A stretch of 64,000 nucleotides of DNA from Mucilaginibacter roseus (GCF_021215455.1 NZ_JAJPWV010000002.1:434001-498000), one strand, 5' to 3'; counted from the stretch's first letter, positions 34,277 to 43,100 are shown. The notes: generated by a model from the sequence alone, not told the origin. Numbers and translations are program-made.

Positions 34277-34846
34277 TTAAGCTTTGCCGAATTCACCGTT
34301 ACCTTTAAATTCAACTTCTTCGCTTACTACAGCAGCAGGTACTGAACCTACGCCAAAGTCGGTACGTTTGATGGTGCCGCTAACCTGAAAACCTGCAACA
34401 TCTTTTTTTGTCATCGGGCTAACTTTTGCACCACGGAACCAAAGGTCAAGCGTTACTGGTTTGGTAACACCGTGCATGGTTAAGTTACCGGCTACCTTGA
34501 ATTTACCGGCACCAGCTGGCGTAATTTTAGTGCTTTTGAATGATATAGTAGGGTATTTTTCAGCGTCAAAAAAGTCAGCGCTTTTCAGGTGGCCATCGCG
34601 TTTTTCATTATCGGTATCAACAGAAGCTACCTGGGCGGTAAAATCAAACTTAGCATCGCTAAAGTCGGCTTTTGATGAAGTGATCGTAGCATCAAAATCT
34701 TTAAAACGGCCGTCAACGTCTGACAGCATCATGTGCGTGGTGCTGAATTTCAAGTTAGCGTGTGCTTTGTCAAGCTTCCAGGTACTTTGCGCAAAAACAG
34801 CAGTTTGCATTAAAACGGCTGCCAAAAGGATAATTGTTTTTTTCAT
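34277..34846 (-). CDS. YceI family periplasmic protein
   Basis: The 189-residue protein has a signal peptide (MKKTIILLAAVLMQTAVFA) and a complete YceI lipocalin-like domain: STWKLDKAHANLKFSTTHMMLSDVDGRFKDF, the KYPTISFKSTKITPAG stretch, NLTMHGVTKPVTL and the final SEEVEFKGNGEF. YceI proteins bind polyisoprenoid-type lipids in a beta-barrel and are often induced by base or osmotic stress. A TACATTTG element on the minus strand (34889-34896) about 45 bases upstream could be its -7 box. It is divergent from the large glycosidase gene. Confidence 0.9.
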   Translation of the reverse strand: MKKTIILLAAVLMQTAVFAQSTWKLDKAHANLKFSTTHMMLSDVDGRFKDFDATITSSKADFSDAKFDFTAQVASVDTDNEKRDGHLKSADFFDAEKYPTISFKSTKITPAGAGKFKVAGNLTMHGVTKPVTLDLWFRGAKVSPMTKKDVAGFQVSGTIKRTDFGVGSVPAAVVSEEVEFKGNGEFGKA

Positions 34847-35163
34847 CGTCTTTTTATTATTATGGTGTTAATTACTTGTTTTGATGCACAAATGTAACAA
34901 TAGGTTTAAGCATTATAAAAATATTTGTTTAAACATGTATTATATTACAAATTGATGATATTCAATAATTAAGGCATTAAGCTGCTAAAACTGTTGAGCA
35001 AATATTAACTTAAACTCAATAAAAATCACCTTATAAAAAATAATTGTCGCAATTATAAAACTCTACAACCTTTATGTTTTAACGCCGTATAAGTGCATAT
35101 CCCTGATTAATAATTGGCTACCTGGCACCGATGGATGCCCCGGCGCCAAATAAAGTGTTGGTT
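34847..35163. other. AT-rich intergenic region between YceI and glycosidase genes
   Basis: These roughly 315 bases carry no credible gene. The minus strand has a TACATTTG -7 box for yceI at 34889-34896. The rest is AT-rich with no repeat or hairpin of note. The promoter of the glycosidase gene is presumably in the right half, but no exact consensus was found. Confidence 0.6.
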
Positions 35164-38046
35164 ATGAATTGGTGTGTAGTTTCTATTTGTAAAAGTGTTA
35201 AAGCAACTTTTTTACTCCTGTTGCTTTCAGTCTCCTATTTGGTATCAGCCCAGGATACTCCAGAGCGTATTCAGGTGTCATCAGTATCAACTAATAAAAA
35301 TACCGGTCAAAATTATTCGGCCTGGCTAAGTGATAGTTTGGATGAGCTTGTTCCTGAAGCCTGGGAAAACAACTTTATTTATGCCGATGTAATGCTTCGG
35401 TTTAAATACCACAGCCGCATATCACAAATAAAACTGTATGATTATACCGGCGTGTTTGAGGATAAGCCCGCCGAAATTTATGCCCTCAACGGCACTGAAC
35501 GTACCTTACTGGGTTACTTCACCGGCCCGGCTTATGGCATTTTTCAAACCATTGATCTGCCATCGGCAGTTGAGGCGGATGCTATTATTGTACATAAGTA
35601 TAGCAACAACATACCGCAAAAGGTATTTGCTTATGGTGTTGAAGATACTACCCGGGCTACCTCTCCGGCCATTGAACTTGTGGCCGAAAACGTTGGCAAT
35701 AACCCAACGCAACCAACTACCCCGCCGGTTACCGAACCGGCTGACGGCTATGTAAAAATACCGCTCGAATTAAGCCGCTGGTACCAACTGAATAACGTAA
35801 GTGATGGCCTGAACCGTTTATTTGATGGCGTTACTGATGTTGAGGTAACTACCGGCTGGGGCAAGCTGTTTAATAATTACGATGCCTATTACCCTGTGCC
35901 TGAAGGCCAACATATTGATATTGCCAAGCTAAAATTTTTTAACTATACCGGCGCCCTTGGCGATTACCCTTTAACTGTTTCGGTAATTGATAGCCTGGGC
36001 CAGCGTAAAACTATAGGCACTTACCGCGGCGGATACTGGAACCGCTGGGTTGGCCCCTACCCTGAACGCGCCGACCAGTTTTTATTAGATACCATTGCTA
36101 CCAACGTAAAATACATTGTACTTAATTGCTGGTACCAGTTCCCTACAGAAATTGAGTTCTACGGCAATTATACCGCCGCTCCGGTTTCACCGGTATCGCA
36201 GCCTGCGGACTCGTCAGGAGCCCCTCTTATTGCCGGTTATCCGCTTAAAAACTTTATGGGTGTTAACGCTTTTGAGTGGGATTTTGAAGATCCGGTTAAC
36301 CCATTTGTGGTAGAGAGCAAGCGCCTGGCAGCTATGCGCACTTTCTCGCAAATAAGGCATTATATGGATTGGGAAAAGCTCGAATCTCAGCAAGGCGGCT
36401 TTACCTACGCCCCAACGCATAGCGGTGGCTGGAATTACGATGCGATGTACAAGGCCTGTTACGAAAATAACATCATGGTGTTGGCCGACCTGAAAACATT
36501 ACCTAACTGGCTGCTGCAATCGTACCCCGAAGATCAGCGTGACAGCGAGAACATACCGGTAAAATTCGGTGCTAACTATTCTGACCCCAAATCATACATT
36601 GAGCAGGCGCGTGTAGCATTTCAGTATGCTGCAAGGTATGGCGGCAACAAGTCTGTCAACAAAAACCTGCTATCCGTTAACAGCTCTCCGCGTTGGACGG
36701 ATGACCCGATCAATACTGTTCGCGTAGGCCTCAACTACATTAAATACATTGAGTGCGATAACGAGCGCGATAAATGGTGGAAAGGTCGTAAAGCTTACCA
36801 AACCGCGTATGAATATGCCGCCAATTTATCAGCCTTTTACGATGGGCATAAAAATACAATGGGGCCAGGTGTAGGTGTTAAAAACGCCGATCCGAACATG
36901 AAGGTGGTTATGGGCGGCCTTGCATCGGCCAACCCGGAATATGTAATGGGCATGATAGAGTGGTGCCGTATAAATCGTGGCTATAAGGCTGATGGAACTG
37001 TAAACCTTTGCTGGGATATTATTAACTATCACTGGTATTCGCATGATGCCGAGATGATACCAAACTCGGTACCTACCCGCGGTATGGCCCCTGAGGTAAA
37101 CAATACCATGCAAAAAGCTAAGGACTTTGTGAACATCGCAAAAAAATACTGCAACAATATGCCGGTTTGGGTTACGGAAGCCGGTTATGATGTTCATCCG
37201 AATAGCCCGATAAGAGCCATCCCTATCGGCAACAAAACCATTGAGCAAACCCAGGCCGACTGGATTTTGCGTACCGCTTTATTATACGCACGCAGTGGTG
37301 TTGAACGCCTTTTCTTTTACCAGGCTTATGATGATAATATTGAAAGCCCGGTACAATATAGTTCATCTGGCCTGCTTAACCCTAACCGCTCCCGCAAGCT
37401 GGCTGCTGAGTATATCAATCAGTTTAACAAAGCTTTTGGCAAATATACCTACGCCGAATCGTTAAGCAGCACGCCGGTGGTTGACCGTTACGAGGCAGAT
37501 GGCGAATCAGCCTATGTACTTTACATACCCGATGAAAAAGGCCTTACCGGCAAGGATACGCTTAACCTGCCCGGCGTTGACTCGGTGCGCATTTATACAC
37601 CGCAGGCAGGGGGCCTTGGTATCAGCAAGCGCAAAATTACCAACGGCCAGTGCATCCTGAACATCAGCGAAACACCGATTTTTGTGGTTCCGGTACCTAA
37701 AAGTACTAACGTTATGGGCAAAGCGCTTATGTCGTTAAAACAAGGTATTGGCGCTATTCCTAAAACCGATACGATAGCTACTCAGCAAGGTTATACCATT
37801 AACCTGTTTCCAAATCCATCGGTTAATTACGTAAACGTGAGCTTCAGTAACAACAGCAACAACAAGGTTAACATCAGTCTGGCTGATGCCGTTAGCGGCA
37901 GAGTTTACAGTAACCATGAATTTAGCAAAACGGGTAACGACTTTTCGCAGCGTATAGATATCAGTAAAATGCCTTTAGGCGTTTGCTTGGTGATGATCAA
38001 ACAAGATGATAAAACAACCATCAAAAGGGTTATCAAAACAAATTAA
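35164..38046 (+). CDS. Type IX-secreted putative glycoside hydrolase (TIM-barrel, clan A-like)
   Basis: From the ATG at 35164 the protein has 960 residues; an in-frame ATG at 35131 is also possible. A signal peptide ends SYLVSAQ. Two beta-sandwich modules follow (about 35-180 and 200-340) that resemble each other, for example ISQIKLYDYTGVFEDKPAEIYAL and IAKLKFFNYTGALGDYPLTVSVI. A TIM-barrel-like domain (about 355-750) has candidate acid/base E534 in ECDNERDKW and candidate nucleophile E672 in VTEAGYD, as in clan GH-A enzymes. After a beta domain comes a C-terminal Por sorting tail starting NLFPNPSVNYVNVSF, which sends the protein through the type IX system. The polysaccharide target is not known. 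Confidence 0.75.
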   Translation: MNWCVVSICKSVKATFLLLLLSVSYLVSAQDTPERIQVSSVSTNKNTGQNYSAWLSDSLDELVPEAWENNFIYADVMLRFKYHSRISQIKLYDYTGVFEDKPAEIYALNGTERTLLGYFTGPAYGIFQTIDLPSAVEADAIIVHKYSNNIPQKVFAYGVEDTTRATSPAIELVAENVGNNPTQPTTPPVTEPADGYVKIPLELSRWYQLNNVSDGLNRLFDGVTDVEVTTGWGKLFNNYDAYYPVPEGQHIDIAKLKFFNYTGALGDYPLTVSVIDSLGQRKTIGTYRGGYWNRWVGPYPERADQFLLDTIATNVKYIVLNCWYQFPTEIEFYGNYTAAPVSPVSQPADSSGAPLIAGYPLKNFMGVNAFEWDFEDPVNPFVVESKRLAAMRTFSQIRHYMDWEKLESQQGGFTYAPTHSGGWNYDAMYKACYENNIMVLADLKTLPNWLLQSYPEDQRDSENIPVKFGANYSDPKSYIEQARVAFQYAARYGGNKSVNKNLLSVNSSPRWTDDPINTVRVGLNYIKYIECDNERDKWWKGRKAYQTAYEYAANLSAFYDGHKNTMGPGVGVKNADPNMKVVMGGLASANPEYVMGMIEWCRINRGYKADGTVNLCWDIINYHWYSHDAEMIPNSVPTRGMAPEVNNTMQKAKDFVNIAKKYCNNMPVWVTEAGYDVHPNSPIRAIPIGNKTIEQTQADWILRTALLYARSGVERLFFYQAYDDNIESPVQYSSSGLLNPNRSRKLAAEYINQFNKAFGKYTYAESLSSTPVVDRYEADGESAYVLYIPDEKGLTGKDTLNLPGVDSVRIYTPQAGGLGISKRKITNGQCILNISETPIFVVPVPKSTNVMGKALMSLKQGIGAIPKTDTIATQQGYTINLFPNPSVNYVNVSFSNNSNNKVNISLADAVSGRVYSNHEFSKTGNDFSQRIDISKMPLGVCLVMIKQDDKTTIKRVIKTN

Positions 38047-38060
38047 GCGGTTATTACGGT

Positions 38061-38207
38061 TTAGTTGAAATGGCCAAAAGAGGCGTAAAGCGTATACAAC
38101 GGAACAAATAACAAAAAGAATACCCTTGCCATTTGCTGCCTGTTGCCATTGCCCTCAACCAGTACATTGTACAGGTCGGTGCGTATCATCTTGAATTTAG
38201 CTTTCAT
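38061..38207 (-). CDS. Small hypothetical protein, 48 residues
   Basis: The ATG at 38207 opens a 48-residue frame with a basic start (MKAKFKMIRTDLYNVL), an NGNRQQ turn and a hydrophobic helix (ARVFFLLFVPLYTLYASFG). It has no known relatives that I recognise. It lies in the 250 bp between the glycosidase gene and the thioredoxin gene, on the thioredoxin strand and downstream of it. A single-pass membrane microprotein is the most likely reading; it could also be chance. Confidence 0.4.
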   Translation of the reverse strand: MKAKFKMIRTDLYNVLVEGNGNRQQMARVFFLLFVPLYTLYASFGHFN

Positions 38208-38297
38208 ATTGTGTAAGTTTTATACACAATAGAGGCAGGCTGCTTATAAAGGTTTAAGCAGGCTGAGTAACTGTTTAATTACACAGCTGATTATTAA

Positions 38298-38594
38298 TTA
38301 GATAAACTGATTAAGCACCTGCTCTAACTGGCTGGCCTGTATAACACCAGACTGGCGCCATTTGCTTTCGCTGTTTTTAAAGACCATAAGCGTAGGCACA
38401 CTTTGAATGTTATAAGCATTCGCTACTGATGGGTTCTTGTCCACATCAATTTTAATGATTGTAACCTTATCGCCTACGGCGTTTTTTAATTGCTGTAGTA
38501 TTGGCGGCATCATTTTACAGGGGCCGCACCATTCGGCTGAAAAATCAATAAGTACCGGTTTATCTGATGCAATGATGTCTTGAAAGTTTGCCAT
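38298..38594 (-). CDS. trxA: Thioredoxin
   Basis: This 98-residue cytoplasmic thioredoxin reduces protein disulfides. It has the redox motif WCGPC in [14 protein letters not shown] near residues 22-26, the [25 protein letters not shown] block with cis-proline, and a normal length. Slightly shorter at the start than E. coli Trx, it is common in Bacteroidota. The trxA symbol is by family and not by genomic context, since there may be several copies in the genome. Confidence 0.9.
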   Translation of the reverse strand: MANFQDIIASDKPVLIDFSAEWCGPCKMMPPILQQLKNAVGDKVTIIKIDVDKNPSVANAYNIQSVPTLMVFKNSESKWRQSGVIQASQLEQVLNQFI

Positions 38595-38742
38595 GATCTT
38601 TAAATCTAACTAATGTAACAACAGTATGCGCATGTACTTGTTTAGGCTGATTATTTATTAAATGTCAAAAAAAATGGCTGTATTTGCAACCATTATCAAC
38701 TCGATATCGTCTTGATGATGTACAAACCACAAAACCGATAAA

Positions 38743-39309
38743 ATGCAATCTAAAATTTACAATACCACTCTATTTTTTAAAACCTTTTTGATGATGCTGA
38801 TCGTGTCGGCCACCTTTTCCGCACAAGCACAAAAAATAAAGACGATAGGTAATAAATTACGTTCCGGTTCATCAAACAACACGTTTGGCGCGGTTAAAGG
38901 CGGCGAAGTAGGCATAAAAATGAAAGCCGGTAAAAAACCTGTAAAACTGCTTAAACTAACTTTTAACGTAGAGAACCGCCAGCAGGATAGCCTGCCGTTT
39001 AAGGTAAACGTTTACCAATTTACCGATGAAAAGGCCGGCGAAAACCTGGTTAAGCAGGAAATAACCGGCGCAATAGCACCAGGCAAATCACGACCGGTTA
39101 TCGATCTGGCACCTTATGACATTCAGGTAAGCGGCGATTTATTGGTGAGTATTGAATGGTTAAAGACCTCGCCGGGTATGGAAACGGCTTTCTCTATCGG
39201 CTTGTTTAACGGCGGCACCTATCATAAAGATTCTGCAACGAGCGACTGGGAGAAGATTCCTGTGGCCGGTGTTGACTTTAATATGCAGGTTATGGAGGTC
39301 AAAAAATAA
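38743..39309 (+). CDS. Hypothetical exported protein
   Basis: The 188-residue protein has a signal peptide ending SAQAQ (about residue 30). The rest is a single beta-rich domain with GGEVGIKMKAGKKPVKLLKLTFNV, the FKVNVYQFTDEKAGENLV block and APGKSRPVIDLAPYDI, in the style of a beta-sandwich carbohydrate- or protein-binding fold. I recognise no family. It is expected in the periplasm or on the outer membrane surface. The AraC gene downstream has its own promoter. Upstream, the thioredoxin gene is divergent, 148 bp away. Confidence 0.65.
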   Translation: MQSKIYNTTLFFKTFLMMLIVSATFSAQAQKIKTIGNKLRSGSSNNTFGAVKGGEVGIKMKAGKKPVKLLKLTFNVENRQQDSLPFKVNVYQFTDEKAGENLVKQEITGAIAPGKSRPVIDLAPYDIQVSGDLLVSIEWLKTSPGMETAFSIGLFNGGTYHKDSATSDWEKIPVAGVDFNMQVMEVKK

Positions 39310-39356
39310 TGGAACATTTTACTTATCTGTAAAAAGTACCACACCTTAGTTATTTA

Positions 39357-39375
39357 ATACCATTACCGGTGGTAT
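39357..39375. promoter_or_regulatory. Inverted repeat upstream of the AraC regulator
   Basis: ATACCA (39357-39362) and TGGTAT (39370-39375) are 6-bp mirror arms around a 7-base centre. The site ends nine bases before the -7 box of the AraC gene, where a -33 element should lie, so it is placed for an activator or an autorepressor. Confidence 0.4.
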
Positions 39376-39383
39376 ATAACCGC

Positions 39384-39391
39384 TACTTTTG
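39384..39391 (+). promoter_or_regulatory. -7 promoter element of the AraC gene (leaderless)
   Basis: TACTTTTG fits TAnnTTTG and ends only five bases before the ATG at 39396, so the mRNA should begin at or next to the start codon. No -33 TTTG is present at the right distance; the overlapping inverted repeat at 39357-39375 suggests a regulated promoter. Confidence 0.6.
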
Positions 39392-39395
39392 TAGT

Positions 39396-40268
39396 ATGAT
39401 TAGCGGTTACCCGATATATGACATTTGTACACTGAGCGGCCACCAGGAGCATGACCTGTTGGCTGACCGCTTTGCAGATTACCTGAAGAAGCATGACAAG
39501 CTGCATTTTCCACACAAGCACAGCTTTTATCATTTAGTGTACTTTACAAAGGGCGGCGGTACACACGTTATCGACTTTGAAACTTACGATGTAAAACCGG
39601 GCCAGATATATTTTATGGTACCCGGTCAGGTGCACAGCTGGTTTTTTGAAGGGGAGATAGATGGTTATATCATTAACTTTTCGCAGGCATTTTTTACCTC
39701 TTATCTGCTCAGGCCGGATTACCTGGACCAGCTGCCTTTTTTAAGCGGCAACCCCGACGATGCGGTTTTACAGCTCAGCTCTCAAACAATAAGCGCGGTT
39801 ACAGCCTTATTTGAAAACGTGATAACCGAAAGCGCGAGCACCGACCGCTACCGTTTCGATATGATACGCACAGCGATGATACGTATTTTTACGTTAGTAG
39901 CGCGCGAGCATAAAAAACACGCCGAAGTGGCCGCGCCTACGTATAACCAAACCCTGCTGGCTAATTTTAAACGGCTTATTGAGCAGCATTACAACATGCT
40001 TAAACTACCCAAAGATTATGCAGCTATGCTGTACATTACCCCTAACCACCTTAATGCTTTGTGTAACGATATGCTGGGCATATCCGCTGGTGAGGTAATT
40101 CGTAACCGTGTTGCTTTAGAGGCTAAGCGTATGCTGATTAATCCTAAGCTTACCATTGCCGATATTGGCGGCAGGCTCGGCTTTGCGGACAACTCATATT
40201 TCACCCGCTTTTTTAAAAAACAAGCCGGCCTAACACCCGAAGAATTTCGTAAAAACTTTAAAAACTAA
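39396..40268 (+). CDS. AraC-family transcriptional regulator
   Basis: The ATG at 39396 gives 290 residues; an upstream GTG at 39369 lies within the promoter region. The N-terminal half is an AraC-type cupin (about 20-160, with FPHKHSFYHLVYFTKGGGTHVIDFETYDVKPGQIYFMVPGQVHSW). The C-terminal half has the double HTH (about 185-290), ending GRLGFADNSYFTRFFKKQAGLTPEEFRKN, the family signature. Cupin-type members respond to small ligands such as sugars. The DUF983 gene begins 6 bp after its stop and is co-transcribed. Its targets are unknown. Confidence 0.92.
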   Translation: MISGYPIYDICTLSGHQEHDLLADRFADYLKKHDKLHFPHKHSFYHLVYFTKGGGTHVIDFETYDVKPGQIYFMVPGQVHSWFFEGEIDGYIINFSQAFFTSYLLRPDYLDQLPFLSGNPDDAVLQLSSQTISAVTALFENVITESASTDRYRFDMIRTAMIRIFTLVAREHKKHAEVAAPTYNQTLLANFKRLIEQHYNMLKLPKDYAAMLYITPNHLNALCNDMLGISAGEVIRNRVALEAKRMLINPKLTIADIGGRLGFADNSYFTRFFKKQAGLTPEEFRKNFKN

Positions 40269-40274
40269 AATACC

Positions 40275-40724
40275 ATGGCTTCCCAAACATCAAAAACCGA
40301 TACTAAATATATACCGCAATTTAGCGCGTTTTTAAAGGCCAAATGCCCGAGGTGCCGCCGTGGTAACATGTTTGCCAACAGCATGTATAACCTTACCGGC
40401 CAAAACATGTATCGAAGATGCCCCCACTGCGGGCTTACTTTTGAGCGCGAACCCGGATATTTTTATGTGGCGATGTATGTAAGCTACGCCATGAACGTGG
40501 CGGAAATGGTTACCATAGCCGTGGCAACCATTATACTCACCGGCTCCGAGTCGCCGTGGTTGTATGCGGGTTTACTGCTGGGTTCAATCCTGGTGCTGGC
40601 ACCATTTAACCTGCGTTACTCCAGATTAATTTTGCTTTATTGGATGACACCCGGCGCCAAATACCGCCCCGAACTATCCGGAGATTTGCCGCATAACCAT
40701 GAACATGACACTCATCAGCATTAA
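40275..40724 (+). CDS. DUF983 membrane protein with zinc-ribbon-like motif
   Basis: The 149-residue protein has two CxxC pairs, KCPRCRRG and RCPHCGLTF, likely a zinc ribbon in the first 65 residues. Two hydrophobic helices follow (about 75-98 and 105-128). The FEREPGYFYVAMYVSYAMNVAE block is the DUF983 core. The C-terminus is His-rich (HNHEHDTHQH). Function is unknown; the family sits in the inner membrane. It is 6 bp downstream of the AraC regulator gene, so it is probably regulated with it. Confidence 0.85.
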   Translation: MASQTSKTDTKYIPQFSAFLKAKCPRCRRGNMFANSMYNLTGQNMYRRCPHCGLTFEREPGYFYVAMYVSYAMNVAEMVTIAVATIILTGSESPWLYAGLLLGSILVLAPFNLRYSRLILLYWMTPGAKYRPELSGDLPHNHEHDTHQH

Positions 40725-40840
40725 AAATAATTGATTTTTTAAAGCGAATAGATTTTATAAATAAGATATTTGATTATCAATAAATTATAAATAAGGTTAC
40801 AACGTAACATCTCAAAAAATTTAAAACTTTAAGTTATAAA

Positions 40841-40870
40841 AGGCGAGGATGATTAAACCCTCGCCTTTTT
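40841..40870 (+). terminator. Intrinsic terminator after DUF983
   Basis: AGGCGAGG (40841-40848) pairs with CCTCGCCT (40859-40866), followed by a T-run. It lies 116 bases after the DUF983 stop, at the end of an AT-rich tail. Confidence 0.8.
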
Positions 40871-40886
40871 ACTGAGTTTAACATTT

Positions 40887-40957
40887 AAACAGCCGTCGGC
40901 CGGTTTATAATTTTTGCCGATAATGATTGATATTTTTTACGAGACCGGCGGCTGTTT
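40887..40957. repeat. Interrupted inverted repeat upstream of the VYERP protein gene
   Basis: The left arm AAACAGCCG-TCGG-CCGGT (40887-40904) mirrors the right arm ACCGG-CGGCTGTTT (40944-40957): 14 base pairs with a four-base bulge, TCGG, in the left arm. About 39 AT-rich bases separate them. It ends 27 bases before the ATG at 40985. It may be an mRNA structure, a protein-binding site or a decayed mobile element end. Confidence 0.5.
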
Positions 40958-40984
40958 ACTTATGTTGAACTAAAACTTTGAGAG

Positions 40985-41332
40985 ATGAAAACTTTAAAAT
41001 TATTTGCCATTGCTGTTTTAACCTTCGGAGCCGTATCGGCAGCTAACGCGCAGGTTCAGGTTAGTGTAAGCGCAAACTTTGGTACACCTGTACGATATTA
41101 CGCCCCACCGGTAGTTTACGAACGCCCTGTGGTATATGAACGCCCTATCGTTTACAGCCCACGCCCGGTAGTGGTTGAAAGGCCGGTATATTACCGCAGG
41201 CCGGCAGTAGTATATGCCCCACGCACCGTTATTTACGAACGCCCGGTACGCTACCGCGCAGTTAAATATTATGGTCCGGGCCGTGGCCATGCCTGGGGAC
41301 ATTATAAACATGGCCGTCATCACCGCCATTAA
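40985..41332 (+). CDS. Exported Tyr/Arg/Pro-rich repeat protein
   Basis: The 115-residue protein has a signal peptide (MKTLKLFAIAVLTFGAVSAANA). The mature part is low-complexity: repeated (V/I)VYERPV and VYSPRPVV units between about residues 40 and 90, rich in Tyr, Arg, Pro and Val. A basic His/Gly tail ends it (GPGRGHAWGHYKHGRHHRH). I know no function for such proteins. They are common in Bacteroidota and could be envelope or matrix components, or bind metal or polyphosphate through the His/Arg tail. It has its own terminator. Confidence 0.75.
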   Translation: MKTLKLFAIAVLTFGAVSAANAQVQVSVSANFGTPVRYYAPPVVYERPVVYERPIVYSPRPVVVERPVYYRRPAVVYAPRTVIYERPVRYRAVKYYGPGRGHAWGHYKHGRHHRH

Positions 41333-41360
41333 TAGTACTAACTATTGATACCCCTTTTTA

Positions 41361-41398
41361 AACGAGCCCCGCTTTTAAACAGCGGGGCTCGTTTTTTG
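41361..41398 (+). terminator. Strong intrinsic terminator
   Basis: AACGAGCCCCGCT (41361-41373) pairs perfectly with AGCGGGGCTCGTT (41381-41393) around a 7-base loop, followed by a T-run. It ends the VYERP gene transcript. Confidence 0.92.
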
Positions 41399-41482
41399 TT
41401 AAGCGTACATTAACAGCGTAATACGCCACTATTTTTACGCTTTAATTACTAATGGTTAGGTACATTGCGGTAAATATAAATT

Positions 41483-42739
41483 ATGCGTAGAGGCGGTTTC
41501 TTTTTTTTCTTTTTGATATTCGCGGCAGTAAGTTTACTGCTTGACTGGTATGTTTTTTCGGGTTTACGCACCGTGGTTGCCGACTGGCAATCGCGCTGGC
41601 GCATAGCGTTACTATCAACTTTCCTGATATTGTCCATAGGCGTAACGCTCACTTTTGTGATCGGCATTTCATTTACCGACACCTCACGCGGGCTTTCACA
41701 GTTCCACATGTGGTCGCTTAGCGTGTTTATGGCATTTTTTGTAAGTAAAATAGTGTTTGTAATGGTGCTTTCACTTGGAGATTTAGGCCGTTTTGTGGTT
41801 GGTATAGCATCAAACGCGGGCAAATCGGGTATCGATCAAAGCCATCCGTATTTTCCCGAAAGGCGCAAATTCATCAGTGAAATAGCTGTGCTTTTAGCAG
41901 CGCTGCCGTTCAGCGGATTTTTCTACGCCATGTTTAAGGGCAAGTATGATTATAAGGTGCACCGCCATAACGTTTACTTTAAGGACCTGCCCGAAGCGTT
42001 TGACGGCTTTACCATCACGCAGCTATCTGATATTCATGCAGGCAGTTTTGACAATGCTGATGCAGTACAAAAAGGCATTGATAAGGTAATTGAGCTCAAC
42101 AGCGACCTGTTTGTTTTTACCGGCGATTTAGTAAATAATACTGCCGATGAGATTGAACCTTACATTAGCCGCTTTGGCAAGATCAAAGCTAAGTACGGCC
42201 AATACTCCATTTTAGGCAATCATGATTACGCGGACTACATTCAATGGGATAGCCCTAAAGCTAAAGAAGAAAATTTGGATACCTTGAAACAGCATCACAA
42301 GGAAATGGGCTTCCGCCTGATGCTGGACGAAAATATTACCTTTGAAAAGGACGGCCAGAAACTTCACCTTGTGGGCGTACAAAACTGGGGGCATGGCTTT
42401 ATTAAAGTCGGCAATTTAAATAAGGCACTCAAGGGTTTAAGCAAAGATGATTTCAAAGTACTTCTCTCCCACGACCCAACCCACTGGGAATATGTTGTAC
42501 GCTACCACGAAAATCCGGTGCATTTAACACTGTCGGGCCATACGCACGGGGCGCAGTTTGGCATTGAGGCGCCCGGCTTCCGCTGGAGCCCGGTTAAATA
42601 CCGCTACCTGCAATGGGCAGGCTTTGCCAAACAACACGACCGCAAACTGTACGTAAACCGCGGCTTCGGCTTCCTGGCGTTTACGGGTAGATTAGGTATA
42701 TGGCCGGAGATTACAGTATTAACGTTAAAGAAAGGGTAA
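41483..42739 (+). CDS. Membrane-anchored metallophosphoesterase
   Basis: The 418-residue protein has four hydrophobic segments in the first 150 residues, then a calcineurin-like phosphoesterase domain. Its metal motifs are LSDIHAG (D183, H185), FTGDLVNN near 212-219, LGNHDYAD, LSHDPTHWE and LSGHTHGAQFG. It fits the YaeI/YkuE-like branch of the family, which act on membrane-associated phosphate esters, for example lipid or pyrophosphate intermediates; the substrate is not known. The gene is alone and faces a repeat region downstream. Confidence 0.85.
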   Translation: MRRGGFFFFFLIFAAVSLLLDWYVFSGLRTVVADWQSRWRIALLSTFLILSIGVTLTFVIGISFTDTSRGLSQFHMWSLSVFMAFFVSKIVFVMVLSLGDLGRFVVGIASNAGKSGIDQSHPYFPERRKFISEIAVLLAALPFSGFFYAMFKGKYDYKVHRHNVYFKDLPEAFDGFTITQLSDIHAGSFDNADAVQKGIDKVIELNSDLFVFTGDLVNNTADEIEPYISRFGKIKAKYGQYSILGNHDYADYIQWDSPKAKEENLDTLKQHHKEMGFRLMLDENITFEKDGQKLHLVGVQNWGHGFIKVGNLNKALKGLSKDDFKVLLSHDPTHWEYVVRYHENPVHLTLSGHTHGAQFGIEAPGFRWSPVKYRYLQWAGFAKQHDRKLYVNRGFGFLAFTGRLGIWPEITVLTLKKG

Positions 42740-42770
42740 CAATACCACTTAAATTCTACCATAAATAAAA

Positions 42771-43100
42771 AGCACAAACCGTAAATAAACGACATTACCG
42801 GCATCAGGAATGCCCGGAATAGTACAGGCCCTGCTAAAGCATAAGCTTTAACCAGGCAGGACGTAGCCGGCGATTTTTGCTTCTTTTGATCGCTCAAAAG
42901 AAATTTAGGACATGTAATGAAGATGCTATTATTCGGGGTTAGTGCTTTATTCATCGTCAGTCTGCTCCTGGCCGCAGAGGCCAGTTACTTTACCTTAGAT
43001 ACAAAGTAACCAAACATCAAGCCGGAAAAAACCTTCAGCCGCACAGGCCATACTCCCCGCTCGGTTTTCCGGCAGGCCGACGCTCTTTTTGATTACTCGT
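42771..43100. repeat. Third copy of the two-module interspersed repeat
   Basis: The gap between the phosphoesterase and HAD genes (42740-43188) holds module 2 (about 42771-42920) followed by module 1 (about 42951-43100), each clearly related to the modules at 24321-25098 but in the other order. In the module 2 hairpin the stem is TTCTTTTGA (42881-42889) with TCAAAAGAA (42894-42902), loop TCGC. The other copies have T and A at the loop-closing pair where this copy has A and T, so the pairing is kept although both bases changed. No gene is credible here. Confidence 0.85.

Noticed and set aside
41483..42739. Possible frameshift or pseudogene in the phosphoesterase
   Set aside because: All metal motifs and the membrane segments are in one frame with normal length.
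42604..42954. A 116-codon minus-strand frame overlapping the phosphoesterase 3' end and repeat
   Set aside because: Most of it is the antisense of a conserved gene plus a repeat module; no start context.
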